Below are positions 26,894 through 36,340 of a stretch of 64,000 bases of DNA, in pieces. The DNA lies in NCBI RefSeq assembly GCF_021088345.1, contig NZ_CP088156.1, positions 7,121,001-7,185,000 on the forward strand. The letters run 5' to 3'. The translations under genes and the position numbers were made by a program. The stretch is from Bradyrhizobium ontarionense. Its GTDB lineage: Bacteria > Pseudomonadota > Alphaproteobacteria > Rhizobiales > Xanthobacteraceae. Positions within the stretch are counted from its first letter, which is position 1, and each line of letters begins with the position of its first letter. The notes beneath the pieces are model-generated. The model did not search any database and was not told the origin of the DNA. It saw nothing but the letters and a program-made list of their open reading frames with translations.

Positions 26894-28579
26894 GTGCTGC
26901 TGAACAACCTGAAGATTGCCCCCAAGCTCGCCATCGTCGTCGGCATCGCGCTGTTGGGCCTCGCGGCGGCCGGCACGTTCGCTGGCAATCTCATGCAGAA
27001 CGAGATGATCAACGCCCGCATCGAGGAGTGCCGGGCGATCGTCGAGACCGCGCGCAACATGGCTCTCGGCCTCGTCAAGGAGGTCGAAGCCGGCAAGATG
27101 ACGAAGGAGGCCGCGATCGACGAGTTCGTCAAGCGCGGCAGCACGATGACCTTCGACAAGGGCATGGGCTACCTTTTCGCCTATACGATGGACGGCAACG
27201 TCGTTCTGTCTCAGGATCCGAAGCAGCGCGGCCAGAACGTCATCGATTTCGAGCTCAACGGCCGCAAGCTCGTCGTTGAGCTGCGCGACGGCGTCGCCAA
27301 GGACGGTGACGTAACCTTGCGTTACGAATATCTGCGCCCCGGTCAGGAGCAGCCGACCCGCAAGATCTCCTATGCGGTCATGATTCCGGGCTGGAACACG
27401 TTCGTGGGCACCGGCGTCTACGTCGACGATCTCGACGCCAAGCTGAAGCCGCTGAAATGGATGATGTGGCTGGCCTGCGCCGGCATCGCCGTCATTGCCG
27501 GCGGGATGACCTGGCTGATCAGCCGCAGCATCAGCGTGCCGCTCGATCGTCTCGGCATCCGCATGCGCGAGATCGCCGATGGCCAGCTCGATGGTGAAAT
27601 TCCCGGGGTCGGCCGCGGCGACGAGATCGGCGGGATGGCCGCGACCGTCCAGATCTTCAAGGACAACGCGCTGCGGATGCGCGAGCTCGAGCAGGCCGAG
27701 GCCGCGACCCAGCAGCGCACGGCCGCCGAGCGGCGCGCCGCCATGCAGAACCTGGCCGCCGATTTCGAGCGCAGCGTCAACGGCATCGTCCGCTCGGTGG
27801 CGTCGGCCGCCGAGGGCATGCAGCACACTGCCCAGTCGATGACGTCGACCGCGACCGATGCCAGCTCGCGCGCCTCGACCGTCGGCGCCGCGACCCAGAG
27901 CGCGAACGACAATGTCGGCACGGTCGCCGCCGCCGCCGAGGAGCTGTCCAGCTCGGTCAATGAGATCTCCCGTCAGGTCGCCCGCTCCAGCGAGATCGCG
28001 AGCAAGGCGGTCAACGACGCCGAGCGCACCAACGCCACCGTGCAGGTGCTGTCGACCGGCGCCGAGAAGATCGGCGAGGTCGTGAAGCTGATCCACTCGA
28101 TCGCGGCGCAGACCAATCTGCTGGCGCTGAACGCCACGATCGAGGCCGCCCGCGCCGGCGAATCCGGCAAGGGCTTTGCGGTCGTCGCCTCCGAGGTCAA
28201 GGCGCTTGCCAACCAGACCGCGAAGGCGACGGAGGAGATCTCGGCCCAGGTCGCGGCGATGCAGACGTCGACCCAGGATGCGGTCGCAGCGATCAGCGGC
28301 ATTACCCAGACCATCGCGCAAATGAGCGAGATCACCAACTCGATCTCGACCTCGATTGCACAGCAGGGCGACGCAACGCGCGAAATCGCCCGCAACATCC
28401 AGTCGGTTGCTGCCGGCTCGAACGAGATCAGCACGCATATCGGCGGCGTGACCAGGGCGGCGGAAGCGACCGGCGTGGCTGCGTCCGAGGTGCTGTCGAG
28501 TGCGCGCGAGCTCGACAGCCAGTCCGGCCTGCTGCAGCAGGCGGTTGACGGCTTCATGGCCAAGGTGCGGGTCGCTTGA
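26894..28579 (+). CDS. Methyl-accepting chemotaxis protein with periplasmic Cache domain
   Basis: 561 residues from GTG 26894, with GGTGGAG about 8 nt upstream; a TTG at 26855 would add 13 residues. TM1 spans about 11-30 ([20 protein letters not shown]). A single Cache-type sensor follows ([43 protein letters not shown]), with TM2 near 192-214, HAMP to about 265, and the signalling domain. Its hairpin tip [20 protein letters not shown] is canonical. No C-terminal CheR pentapeptide is present. The domain order is a sCache_2-like receptor; the ligand, possibly a small organic acid, is unknown. No che genes adjoin. Confidence 0.93.
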   Translation: MLLNNLKIAPKLAIVVGIALLGLAAAGTFAGNLMQNEMINARIEECRAIVETARNMALGLVKEVEAGKMTKEAAIDEFVKRGSTMTFDKGMGYLFAYTMDGNVVLSQDPKQRGQNVIDFELNGRKLVVELRDGVAKDGDVTLRYEYLRPGQEQPTRKISYAVMIPGWNTFVGTGVYVDDLDAKLKPLKWMMWLACAGIAVIAGGMTWLISRSISVPLDRLGIRMREIADGQLDGEIPGVGRGDEIGGMAATVQIFKDNALRMRELEQAEAATQQRTAAERRAAMQNLAADFERSVNGIVRSVASAAEGMQHTAQSMTSTATDASSRASTVGAATQSANDNVGTVAAAAEELSSSVNEISRQVARSSEIASKAVNDAERTNATVQVLSTGAEKIGEVVKLIHSIAAQTNLLALNATIEAARAGESGKGFAVVASEVKALANQTAKATEEISAQVAAMQTSTQDAVAAISGITQTIAQMSEITNSISTSIAQQGDATREIARNIQSVAAGSNEISTHIGGVTRAAEATGVAASEVLSSARELDSQSGLLQQAVDGFMAKVRVA

Positions 28580-28665
28580 TCGAACCCGGGCGCTGTCGTC
28601 GCGGGAGGCGATAGCCTCCTCAAAAGAACGGCACCCAGGTCGTCAACCCCTCGATCGCGCAGCCG

Positions 28666-30021
28666 CTACTTCGCCTTGAGGAAGTCGCCGACTTCCAGCA
28701 GCACGAACTCGTTGTCATCAGCCTTGTTGGGATCGCGGCTGGACGAGAACGGCAGGTTGTTGTCATTGCCGACGATGATGTGCGTGTCGTCGACACGATC
28801 GACGTTCTCGATCGTGAAGAACGGGAAGGTGAGCACGCCGTCGTTGAGCGGCTTGCGCGCCTTCTTGTCCGGATCCTTGATCTTCATCAGGTCGATATAG
28901 GCGATCTTGCGGACCGGCTTGCCGACATTGGCGTCGGACAATTCGATCTTGTAGACGCGCTTGAACTTGGCGACGTCAGGAAAGCAGTTCTCGCCGCGGA
29001 CGCCTTGCGGACAGGCCTTGTCGCTGGTGCCCTCGCCATTGTCGCGCTCGATGATCAGGCCTTGGCTCGGGTCGATCATGTTGAAGTCGCCGATCGCATT
29101 GCCGTTCTGCTCGAACACGTACTGCCAGTAGCGGCCGGTGAACTTCTCGGCGGCGACGTCGAATTCGAGGATGCGCGAGGCTTCCTTGCCGTCGACCTTG
29201 TCCCACTCCTTCTTGTCGGCGTCCCACAGCGGGCCTTCGAGCAGGCCGTAGATGAACTTGCCGTCGACGGACGAGGCGAAGCCCTCGAAGCCCTTCGAGC
29301 GGCGCAGATTGACGTTGGTGTAGGTCGCGCCGGGCGCCCCCGGTGATTGCACCGCCCAATGGTCGGGCGAGCGGACCGGCTTGCCGTCCGCAATCGTCTC
29401 GAACACGCTCAGCACCTTGCCGCTCTTGTCCGCCTTGATGATGTAGGGGCCGAATTCATCGCCGATCCAGAGATTGTCGCCGATGATCTGAAAGCCCTCG
29501 GTGTCGAAATCGGCGCCGGTCAGATAGCGCTTGGCGGTGTCCTCATGGACGATACGGAACGGGACTTTCCTGTCGAGATCGTGGAGGAAGATGGTCTCGA
29601 GCCGTTCGACCTTGCCGCCGGTCCAGTCGATCTTGTAGTGGTTCAGATACAGCATGGAGTCCGGCGAGTTGTAGCGCGAGCCCATGCCGTTGTCGGTGAG
29701 CACCCAGAACGTGCCGTCGGCCATCTTCTTGATGCCGGAGTGGCCCTGCAACGGTTGTCCTTTGAACGGCAACGACACCCCGGTGGGGCGTTCATAGGAC
29801 TTGCCCATGACGGTCCCGATCGCGTCGATACGCTTGCCGGTCGTATACTTGCCGGAGGTCTTGAGATCGGTCGGCGCGTCGGACGGGGCGTCGACGAACG
29901 ATTCGGCGGGCATGACCGCGTGGCCCGCGAGCGTCGCGGGGAATTCACCTTCGCCCTGAGCCAGCGCGGCGCCGGCGCTCAGAACGAGGGCGGCAACGGT
30001 GGAAAGCAGATATCGATGCAT
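28666..30021 (-). CDS. Esterase-like protein of the phytase family, exported
   Basis: 451 residues from the ATG at 30021, which has GGAGG upstream and a signal peptide (LLSTVAALVLSAGAALAQ). The open frame runs on to 30801 but that part overlaps the next gene and is out of character. The mature protein is the phytase-like beta-propeller: HSGIKKMADGTFWVLTDNGMGSR, GADFDTEGFQIIGDNLWIGDEFGPYII, KGFEGFASSVDGKFIYGLLEG, AIGDFNMIDPSQGLIIERDN. These acidic DNG, DTEG and GDEFGP loops bind Ca2+ and phosphate in the family. It likely hydrolyses phosphate esters in the periplasm; the substrate is unproven. Confidence 0.85.
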   Translation of the reverse strand: MHRYLLSTVAALVLSAGAALAQGEGEFPATLAGHAVMPAESFVDAPSDAPTDLKTSGKYTTGKRIDAIGTVMGKSYERPTGVSLPFKGQPLQGHSGIKKMADGTFWVLTDNGMGSRYNSPDSMLYLNHYKIDWTGGKVERLETIFLHDLDRKVPFRIVHEDTAKRYLTGADFDTEGFQIIGDNLWIGDEFGPYIIKADKSGKVLSVFETIADGKPVRSPDHWAVQSPGAPGATYTNVNLRRSKGFEGFASSVDGKFIYGLLEGPLWDADKKEWDKVDGKEASRILEFDVAAEKFTGRYWQYVFEQNGNAIGDFNMIDPSQGLIIERDNGEGTSDKACPQGVRGENCFPDVAKFKRVYKIELSDANVGKPVRKIAYIDLMKIKDPDKKARKPLNDGVLTFPFFTIENVDRVDDTHIIVGNDNNLPFSSSRDPNKADDNEFVLLEVGDFLKAK

Positions 30022-30158
30022 GGGAAGCCTCCAGAGACCTTGATCATGGGCCGTTCTGAAGAGGAGGCCTGACGCGCCGCTGACGGTTCGATGACAGCCT
30101 GATGATGCTCCCCGATCTTCATGAGGCGTCTTGCCGCAACGGACCGGCCTTCGGCGCA

Positions 30159-31097
30159 TCAGCGGATCGAGGTTACCGGAGCGGCAACGCGGGACGCCAC
30201 GATGACGCCGGCGATGACCAGCGTATAACCCGCGAGGTGAAACAGGCGTAGCTCCTCGCCCAGCAGCACGATCGCCAGGACGGAGCCGAACAGCGGCACC
30301 AGATGCAGGAACGGCGCCGCGCGATTCGGCCCGATCAGGCTGATGCCGCGATTGAAGAACAGATAGGCCAGCGTCGAGGCGAACACGACGACGTAGCCGA
30401 GCGTCGCGACCGACAGCAGGTCCAGCTTGAGTACGAAGCCCGACGAATATTCCCAGACGGCGAACGGCAGCAGCAGCACCGCGCCGGCCGCTGTGCACCA
30501 CGAGATCAGCGACAACTGGTGTACCGCCGGCCGGCGTGTCATCGCGGCGGAATAGAGCCCGAACACCAGCAGCGCGCCAGCGAACATCAGGTCGCCGCGG
30601 TTGAACTGGATGGCGGCGAGCGCGCCGAGATCGCCGCGCAGCAGGATCACCAGCACGCCGATCAGGGACATCGCGATTCCTGCGAACTGGGCCTTGGTCA
30701 GCCGCATGCCGAACAACAGCAGAGACCACAGCGCCACGAACAGCGGCGTCGAGGACTGGATCAGCAGCCCATTCAGCGCCTGGGTGTATTGCATCGCCCA
30801 ATAGGACAGCGCGTTATTGATCGCGAAGCCGGTCAGCGCAAGCAGCAGCATGAGTGGCCAATGCGCGAACAGCGTTCGCCAGTCCCGCATCAGGTGGCCC
30901 TTCGCGAACGGCCACAGCATCAGGAAGGTTCCGATCCAGCGGATGCAGGACAGCGTCAGCGGCGGCACGTGACCGGCGACGTAGCGCGCCAGCACGATAT
31001 TGCCGGCCCAGAACAGCGAGGCCAGCGTGAGCAGCAGATAGGGCTGATTGTTGAGCCAGGACAGCGGCTGACGATGTGGGGCAGGCAAGGCGGCCAA
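30159..31097 (-). CDS. EamA/DMT-family exporter 1
   Basis: 312 residues, inner membrane, about ten hydrophobic segments in two EamA repeats: the first begins LLTLASLFWAGNIVLARYVAG, the second GALLVFGLYSAAMTRR. ALNGLLIQSSTPLFVAL is a typical mid-repeat element and the protein ends in the EELRLFHLAGYTLVIAGVIVA motif of the fold. Family members export metabolites such as amino acids. The neighbouring gene 31212-32141 has the same architecture and closely similar motifs, so the two are tandem duplicates. Substrate unknown. Confidence 0.87.
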   Translation of the reverse strand: MAALPAPHRQPLSWLNNQPYLLLTLASLFWAGNIVLARYVAGHVPPLTLSCIRWIGTFLMLWPFAKGHLMRDWRTLFAHWPLMLLLALTGFAINNALSYWAMQYTQALNGLLIQSSTPLFVALWSLLLFGMRLTKAQFAGIAMSLIGVLVILLRGDLGALAAIQFNRGDLMFAGALLVFGLYSAAMTRRPAVHQLSLISWCTAAGAVLLLPFAVWEYSSGFVLKLDLLSVATLGYVVVFASTLAYLFFNRGISLIGPNRAAPFLHLVPLFGSVLAIVLLGEELRLFHLAGYTLVIAGVIVASRVAAPVTSIR

Positions 31098-31211
31098 GGG
31101 TGCTCAAAGAGACCCGTCAATCTGGGCCGAATCCGACCGCCTCGCAAGCGCGCGGAGCGGATTGGTGCCATGCACGAAGCCGCAACTTGCCAGCGGGCGC
31201 GCGGGATGACT

Positions 31212-32141
31212 TCAGGTCGCCTGCCTGCGCGAGGCGATGAACACGCCGGCCAGCACCAGCGCAAAGCCGAACACGTGAAAGATCTGAGGCTGCTCGCCGA
31301 GGAAGACGAAGGCCATGATCGAGCCGAACACCGGAACGACGTGGAAAAACGGGGCCGCGCGATTGGCGCCGATCAAGAGCACGCCGCGATTGAAGCAGAG
31401 ATAGGCGATGGTCGAAGGAAAGATCGCGACGTAGAGCAGTGACATCAGGTTCCTGGCGTGGAACGCCATCACCGGACGTGCCTGGAGCTCCCAGATCAGG
31501 AGCGGAATGAGGCTGGTCGCGCCGCAGCCGAAGGTGAAGGCGACCATTGACAGGCCGTGGATCTGCGGGCGCCTGAAGGACAGTACCGAGTAGAAGCCGA
31601 AGATCGCCATCGCGAGCAGGAAGATCAGGTCGCCTTTGTTGAAGGTGATGCTGGCGAGCGCGGTCGGGTCGCCGCGCGTCAGGATCAGCAGCACGCCGGC
31701 GAGCGACAGCACGATGCCGATGGCCTGCGCCAAGGTCAGGTGCACACGAAGCAGCAGCATCGACCACACCGCCACGATCAGCGGGCCCGCGGACTGCAGC
31801 AGCAGCGTATTGAGCGCCTGCGTGTATTCCAGCGACCAGTATTGCAGCGTGTTGAAGGCGCCGATGCCGGTCACGGAGAGCACGATCATGATGCCGAGCC
31901 GCGACCGGATCGCCGGCCAGTCCTGGCGGAGCTGTTTCCAGGCCAGCGGCAGGATGATCAGGAAGGCGAGCGACCAGCGCAGGAACGACAACGTCACCGG
32001 CGGAATGTGGCCGGCGGCGAACCGTCCGACGATGGCATTTCCGGCCCAGCACAGCGCCGTGATGCTCAACAGCACATAGGGCTGATTGGCAATCCATGCG
32101 CGCGCGGGCGCTGTGGACGCGGGGGAATCGGCGGCAGACAT
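31212..32141 (-). CDS. EamA/DMT-family exporter 2
   Basis: 309 residues from the ATG at 32141; an ORF extension to 32219 is Arg-rich and not family-like. It aligns with the downstream paralogue over its length: NQPYVLLSITALCWAGNAIVGRFAAGHIPPVTLSFLRW, EYTQALNTLLLQSAGPLIVAVWS, FNKGDLIFLLAMAIFGFYSV, FPSTIAYLCFNRGVLLIGANRAAPFFH. Ten membrane segments are expected. The 114-nt gap suggests one transcript with its sister. Both may pump related metabolites, or may form a hetero-dimer; neither is shown. Confidence 0.85.
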   Translation of the reverse strand: MSAADSPASTAPARAWIANQPYVLLSITALCWAGNAIVGRFAAGHIPPVTLSFLRWSLAFLIILPLAWKQLRQDWPAIRSRLGIMIVLSVTGIGAFNTLQYWSLEYTQALNTLLLQSAGPLIVAVWSMLLLRVHLTLAQAIGIVLSLAGVLLILTRGDPTALASITFNKGDLIFLLAMAIFGFYSVLSFRRPQIHGLSMVAFTFGCGATSLIPLLIWELQARPVMAFHARNLMSLLYVAIFPSTIAYLCFNRGVLLIGANRAAPFFHVVPVFGSIMAFVFLGEQPQIFHVFGFALVLAGVFIASRRQAT

Positions 32142-32287
32142 GCGGCGGTGTTGGACCCGGTTCGATGCGCCGCGGCATTGGGCCCGGTGGTTCCAGGCCG
32201 CTGTTCCTCCCCGGCGCACCCGACAGACACCAATTGCAGCTGCCCATCAAGAGGGCAGATGCATCGCGACTATGCAGACGACGACGG

Positions 32288-34852
32288 TCATGGTGAGCCC
32301 AGATGAGGTCGGGGCCCCCGCTGCAGGCTCCGGGGCCTCGGCCGCACCGCAAGGGATTTGAGGGCCTCCGCACAGACCAGATACGCAACGACCAGGCCGG
32401 CGATCGTTGCCAGCACGGCGAATGGCGGCGTGACGAAACCGAACCACGCGCCGGCCGGCGTGAATGGCACCACCACGGCGACCACGAGCGCGGTCAGGGA
32501 CGAAGCCGTCAGCATGGGATCGGCCCGATTGCTCCATGGCCGCAGGTTGGTTCGAATGATGAAGATGACGAGGATCTGGGTCGCCATGGATTCGAGAAAC
32601 CAGGCGGTACGGAACTCCTCGGGAGTCGCGTGGAACAGATACAAGAGGGCGCCGAAGGTCAGGAAATCGAACAGCGACGACAGCGGTCCCATGATCGCGG
32701 CGAAGCGCAGCAGCTGCTTCATGTCCCAGCGCTGGGGGCGCGCGGTGGCCTGCGGACTCACGCGGTCGAACGGAATGCCGAGCTCCGAGAGATCGTAGAG
32801 CAGGTTGTTGAGCAGGATCTGCGTCGGCAGCATCGGCAGGAACGGCAGTGCCATCGAGGCGATGGCCATCGACAGCATGTTGCCGAAATTCGAGCTCGCG
32901 CCCATCCGCACGTATTTCAGAATGTTGGCGAAGGTGCGCCGGCCTTCTTCGACGCCGTTGGCGACGACTTCGAGATCGGCCGCGAGCAGGATGATGTCGG
33001 CGGCTGATTGCGCGACGCCGGTGGCGCCTTCGACCGACAGACCGATGTCGGCGGCCTTCAGCGCCGGCGCATCATTGATGCCGTCACCGAGGAAGCCGAC
33101 CACCTCGCCCGAGGCCTGCAGCGCCTTGACGATGCGCGATTTCTGATCGGGGGCGAGCCGGCCGAAGGCGTCGGTCGAGCGCACCTGAACCGCGAGCGCG
33201 TCGTCGCTGAGCTCGGCGATGTCGCTGCCCGACAGCACACGGTCGGCCTTCAGCCCGACCAATCCGGCCAGCCGCTTGACCACGACCGGGTCGTCACCGG
33301 AGAGGATCTTCAGCGTGATGCCGGCGCGAGCCAGTTGCGCGATGGCCGACGCCGCGGTCGGCTTGGGCGGGTCGGCGAACGCGCAGAGCCCTTCGAGGAT
33401 CAGCTCCTGCTCGTCGCTGCTCTCGATCTCACGCGGCGCACCGCTCCACGGCCGCGACGCGATCGCGACCGTGCGCAGCCCATCCTGTGCCAACACGCGC
33501 ACACGCTCGCGCATGGCAGCGCGTCCATCCTCGTCGATCGGCTCGATCGCCGTGCCGCACCGTTGCCGCGTACAGAGCGCGATCACCGTCTCGGGCGCAC
33601 CTTTCACGATCAGGATCTGATCTTGCCCGCGGATCGCGAGCACGGAGCCGAGACGCCGCGAGAAGTCGAAGGTCTGCTGTCCGCCCAAGATCCATCCGTC
33701 AGAGGCGTGATCGGCCCCTGCGATCAGGGCGGTATCGAGCGAGCCGCGGTCGCCGCCGAGCGCAGCGGCGATGGCGCCGAGCTCGGCAGCGCGCGGGTTG
33801 TCGTTGCCGTCAGGCGCGATGCTGCGGGCAAGGGTGATTTCTGCGGAGGTCAGGGTGCCCGTCTTGTCGGTGCACAGCACGGACATCGCGCCGAGATCGT
33901 GAATGGCGGCAAGCCGCTTCACGATCACCTTGCGCTTGGCCATGCGCAGCGCACCGCGCGACAGGGTCACGGTCGTGATCATGGGCAGCAGTTCGGGCGT
34001 CAGTCCGACCGCAAGCGCGACGGAGAACAGCAGCGAGTCCATCACGGGGCGGCCGAACACGACGCGAACCGTGAGCACGACGACGACGAGCGCCAGAGTG
34101 AGCCGCGCGATGACGAGCCCGAATTCGTGCAGATCGCGCTCGAACGGCGTGCGGCCCTGCGCCTCGGTGAGAGCGGACGCGGCCGCACCGAACATCGTGC
34201 GCGGGCCGGTGTTGACCACGAGCGCGACCGCCTCGCCGGTCTGCGCCACCGAGCCGCGGAACACGGCGTTCGAGCTGTCGTCCGCCTCCGCAGGCATGTT
34301 CGCCTGCTTGGTCACGGGGTAGGGCTCTCCCGTGAGCGCGGCCTCGCCCGCCGTGAAGGCGGTGCATTCGATGATCAGCGCGTCGGCGGGGACGATGTCG
34401 CCAGCGCGGACGCGCAGGATGTCGCCGGGGACGACCGTCTCGACGTCGATCTCGCGATAGGTGCCGTCGCGCTTGACCTCAGCCTTCAAGGCGACGGAAC
34501 GACGGAGCTCCTCGGCCGCCTTGACCGCGTGCCCCTCCTGAACCGTGTCCAATCCGATCGACAGCGTCAGGATGAGGACGATGATCGCGCCGCCGATCAC
34601 GTCACCGGTCACCATCGAGATGACGCCGGCCACCAGCAGGATCAGCGACAGCGGCTCCAGCAGTCGCCGCAATATGGCGCGCAGCGGACTCACCACATGC
34701 GACGGCGCATCGCTGTTCGGTCCATAGCGCTCGAGCCGCTCGGCCGCTTCGGCTTCGGCGAGGCCGTTCAGGCCGCAGGCGAGGGTCTCGGCCGCCTGCG
34801 GGGGCGAATGCCGCCAGAACCGGTGCTCAGTCGGGATCGGATCAGTATTCAC
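32288..34852 (-). CDS. mgtA: Magnesium-translocating P-type ATPase (MgtA type)
   Basis: 854 residues if begun at GTG 34852; an in-frame ATG at 34915 is possible, but the FixK-like box at 34926 then would leave no room for a promoter. Domains: cation ATPase N-terminus (QAAETLACGLNGLAEAEAAERLERYG), actuator with ALTGEPYPVTK, phosphorylation motif CTDKTGTLTSAE, nucleotide domain with IVKGAPE, hinge GFLGDGINDAPAL and the PIIIB C-terminal membrane block (MGASSNFGNMLSMAIASM; ILLNNLLYDLSELGIPFD). The N-type NLLYDLSE element is the mark of Mg2+ importers. It pumps Mg2+ inwards. Control by FixK is inferred from the box. Confidence 0.9.
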   Translation of the reverse strand: MNTDPIPTEHRFWRHSPPQAAETLACGLNGLAEAEAAERLERYGPNSDAPSHVVSPLRAILRRLLEPLSLILLVAGVISMVTGDVIGGAIIVLILTLSIGLDTVQEGHAVKAAEELRRSVALKAEVKRDGTYREIDVETVVPGDILRVRAGDIVPADALIIECTAFTAGEAALTGEPYPVTKQANMPAEADDSSNAVFRGSVAQTGEAVALVVNTGPRTMFGAAASALTEAQGRTPFERDLHEFGLVIARLTLALVVVVLTVRVVFGRPVMDSLLFSVALAVGLTPELLPMITTVTLSRGALRMAKRKVIVKRLAAIHDLGAMSVLCTDKTGTLTSAEITLARSIAPDGNDNPRAAELGAIAAALGGDRGSLDTALIAGADHASDGWILGGQQTFDFSRRLGSVLAIRGQDQILIVKGAPETVIALCTRQRCGTAIEPIDEDGRAAMRERVRVLAQDGLRTVAIASRPWSGAPREIESSDEQELILEGLCAFADPPKPTAASAIAQLARAGITLKILSGDDPVVVKRLAGLVGLKADRVLSGSDIAELSDDALAVQVRSTDAFGRLAPDQKSRIVKALQASGEVVGFLGDGINDAPALKAADIGLSVEGATGVAQSAADIILLAADLEVVANGVEEGRRTFANILKYVRMGASSNFGNMLSMAIASMALPFLPMLPTQILLNNLLYDLSELGIPFDRVSPQATARPQRWDMKQLLRFAAIMGPLSSLFDFLTFGALLYLFHATPEEFRTAWFLESMATQILVIFIIRTNLRPWSNRADPMLTASSLTALVVAVVVPFTPAGAWFGFVTPPFAVLATIAGLVVAYLVCAEALKSLAVRPRPRSLQRGPRPHLGSP

Positions 34853-34925
34853 GCGCGCCCGTTCATGTTTGTGGATGAATGCTCGTGGCCAACATGACTG
34901 ATTTGCATGAAGCATCGCGCGCCGG

Positions 34926-34939
34926 TTGACCTAGCGCAA
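34926..34939 (-). promoter_or_regulatory. FixK/FNR-type box upstream of the P-type ATPase
   Basis: TTGA-CCTAGC-GCAA (minus-strand reading TTGC-GCTAGG-TCAA) fits the FixK2-type consensus TTG(A/C)-N6-(T/G)CAA. Its centre is 80 nt before GTG 34852, which would place the promoter and a 40-nt leader correctly for a class II site. Confidence 0.5.
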
Positions 34940-35071
34940 TATCCTGATGCCGGGATCACCTAGGTTGCGCGGAATGCGCTGCGGGCTGAGGGCTGCGCCA
35001 TCACCAGCACGAGGAACGGATCCCGCTCGCCAGCGGGCGCATCCGTATTGACGGGTTTTGCGTTGACAACC

Positions 35072-36340
35072 ATGGCCGATCAAGTCGCAGCTCTATCATC
35101 CCGCACCAAATCAACCGTCGTTCCGGCCGTCTGGTCAGCACTATGGGCGCATCGCTGGTTCGCCCTCGCGATCGTCGTGCTGTTGGGCCTTGGCGGCTGG
35201 CAGAGTGTCCGTATCATGCTCGGCCCGGCGATCGTGGTCGACCTGGTCCAGCGCGGCGATCTGGTCGAGACGGTGGTCGCCAGCGGCCATGTCGAGACAC
35301 CCTATCGCGTCGAGATCGGCAGCCAGATCACCGGCACGGTCGAAGAGGTCCTGGTGCAGGAAGGTGAGCGGGTCATCAAGGGCCAGCCGCTGGTCTCGCT
35401 GGAAGCGCGGGAACCGAAGGCGGCCGTGGTGCAGGCACAAGGGCAGGTGGCGCAGGCCGAGGCGCGGATGCGCCAGCTCGCCGAGCTGACCTTGCCGTCG
35501 GCGAAGGAAGCGCTGAGCCAGGCCCAGGCGACGCTGTTGAACGCGCAGCAGACCTACGACCGCACGTCGCAACTCACCAACAATGGCTACGCGACGCGGG
35601 CTGCGCTCGACGAGGCGCAGAAGACGCTCGACGTCGCTCTGGCCCAGAAACGTGCGGCCGAATTCCAGGTCTTCACCGCGAGCCCGGGCGGCAGCGACTA
35701 CGTCATGGCCGAGACGCAATTGAACCAGGCGCGCGCCAATCTCGACACCGCGCAATCGCGGCTTGGCTACGCGACGATCGCAGCACCGCGTGACGGCGTG
35801 CTGATCACGCGCAATGTCGAGCGTGGCACCGTGGCACAGCCTGGTAAGGCGCTGCTGGTGCTGGCGCCTGCCGGCGCAGTTCAACTGGTGCTGCAGATCG
35901 ACGAGCGCAATCTCGGCAAGCTCGCGCTCGGCCAGACCGCGCTGGCCTCGGCCGACGCCTATCCGGACAGACGTTTCCCCGCCGTCGTCAGCTACATCAA
36001 TCCCGGCGTCGATATTTCCCGCGCCTCCGTGCAGGTCAAGCTCACCGTCAAGGAGCCGCCGGACTATCTGCGCCAGGACATGACGGTGTCGGTCGACATC
36101 GAGGTCGCATCGCGCAAGGATGCGCTCGAGCTGCCGGTGCGCTCGGTTCACGATCTCACCGCGGGACAGCCCTGGGTGCTCGGCGCCAAGGAGGGCCGTG
36201 CCGTCAGACGGCCGGTGCACGTCGGAATCCGCGGCAACAGCCATATCGAGATCGTCGATGGTCTGAGCGCAGGTGACGTCGCGGTGCCTGCCAATTCCGG
36301 TCTGGTCACCGGCCAGCGCTTCCGTCCGGTGCTGCCGTGA
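35072..36340 (+). CDS. Periplasmic adaptor (HlyD/MacA-like) of an ABC efflux system
   Basis: 422 residues from ATG 35072; the ORF opens with TTG at 35048. One N-terminal membrane anchor lies at about 28-46 (FALAIVVLLGLGGW). The membrane-fusion fold follows: barrel-sandwich half GTVEEVLVQEGERVIKGQPLVSLEA, a coiled-coil hairpin at about 115-210 (AQAEARMRQLAEL; QAQATLLNAQQTYD), the second half LGYATIAAPRDGVLITRNVERGTVAQPG and a beta-barrel domain to the end. It links the inner-membrane ABC permease with an outer-membrane channel not encoded here. The permease start overlaps its stop. Confidence 0.9.
   Translation: MADQVAALSSRTKSTVVPAVWSALWAHRWFALAIVVLLGLGGWQSVRIMLGPAIVVDLVQRGDLVETVVASGHVETPYRVEIGSQITGTVEEVLVQEGERVIKGQPLVSLEAREPKAAVVQAQGQVAQAEARMRQLAELTLPSAKEALSQAQATLLNAQQTYDRTSQLTNNGYATRAALDEAQKTLDVALAQKRAAEFQVFTASPGGSDYVMAETQLNQARANLDTAQSRLGYATIAAPRDGVLITRNVERGTVAQPGKALLVLAPAGAVQLVLQIDERNLGKLALGQTALASADAYPDRRFPAVVSYINPGVDISRASVQVKLTVKEPPDYLRQDMTVSVDIEVASRKDALELPVRSVHDLTAGQPWVLGAKEGRAVRRPVHVGIRGNSHIEIVDGLSAGDVAVPANSGLVTGQRFRPVLP

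Noticed and set aside
30022..30801. N-terminal extension of the phytase-like gene
   Set aside because: The signal peptide and ribosome site at 30021 define the start; the extra frame overlaps the EamA gene in another frame.
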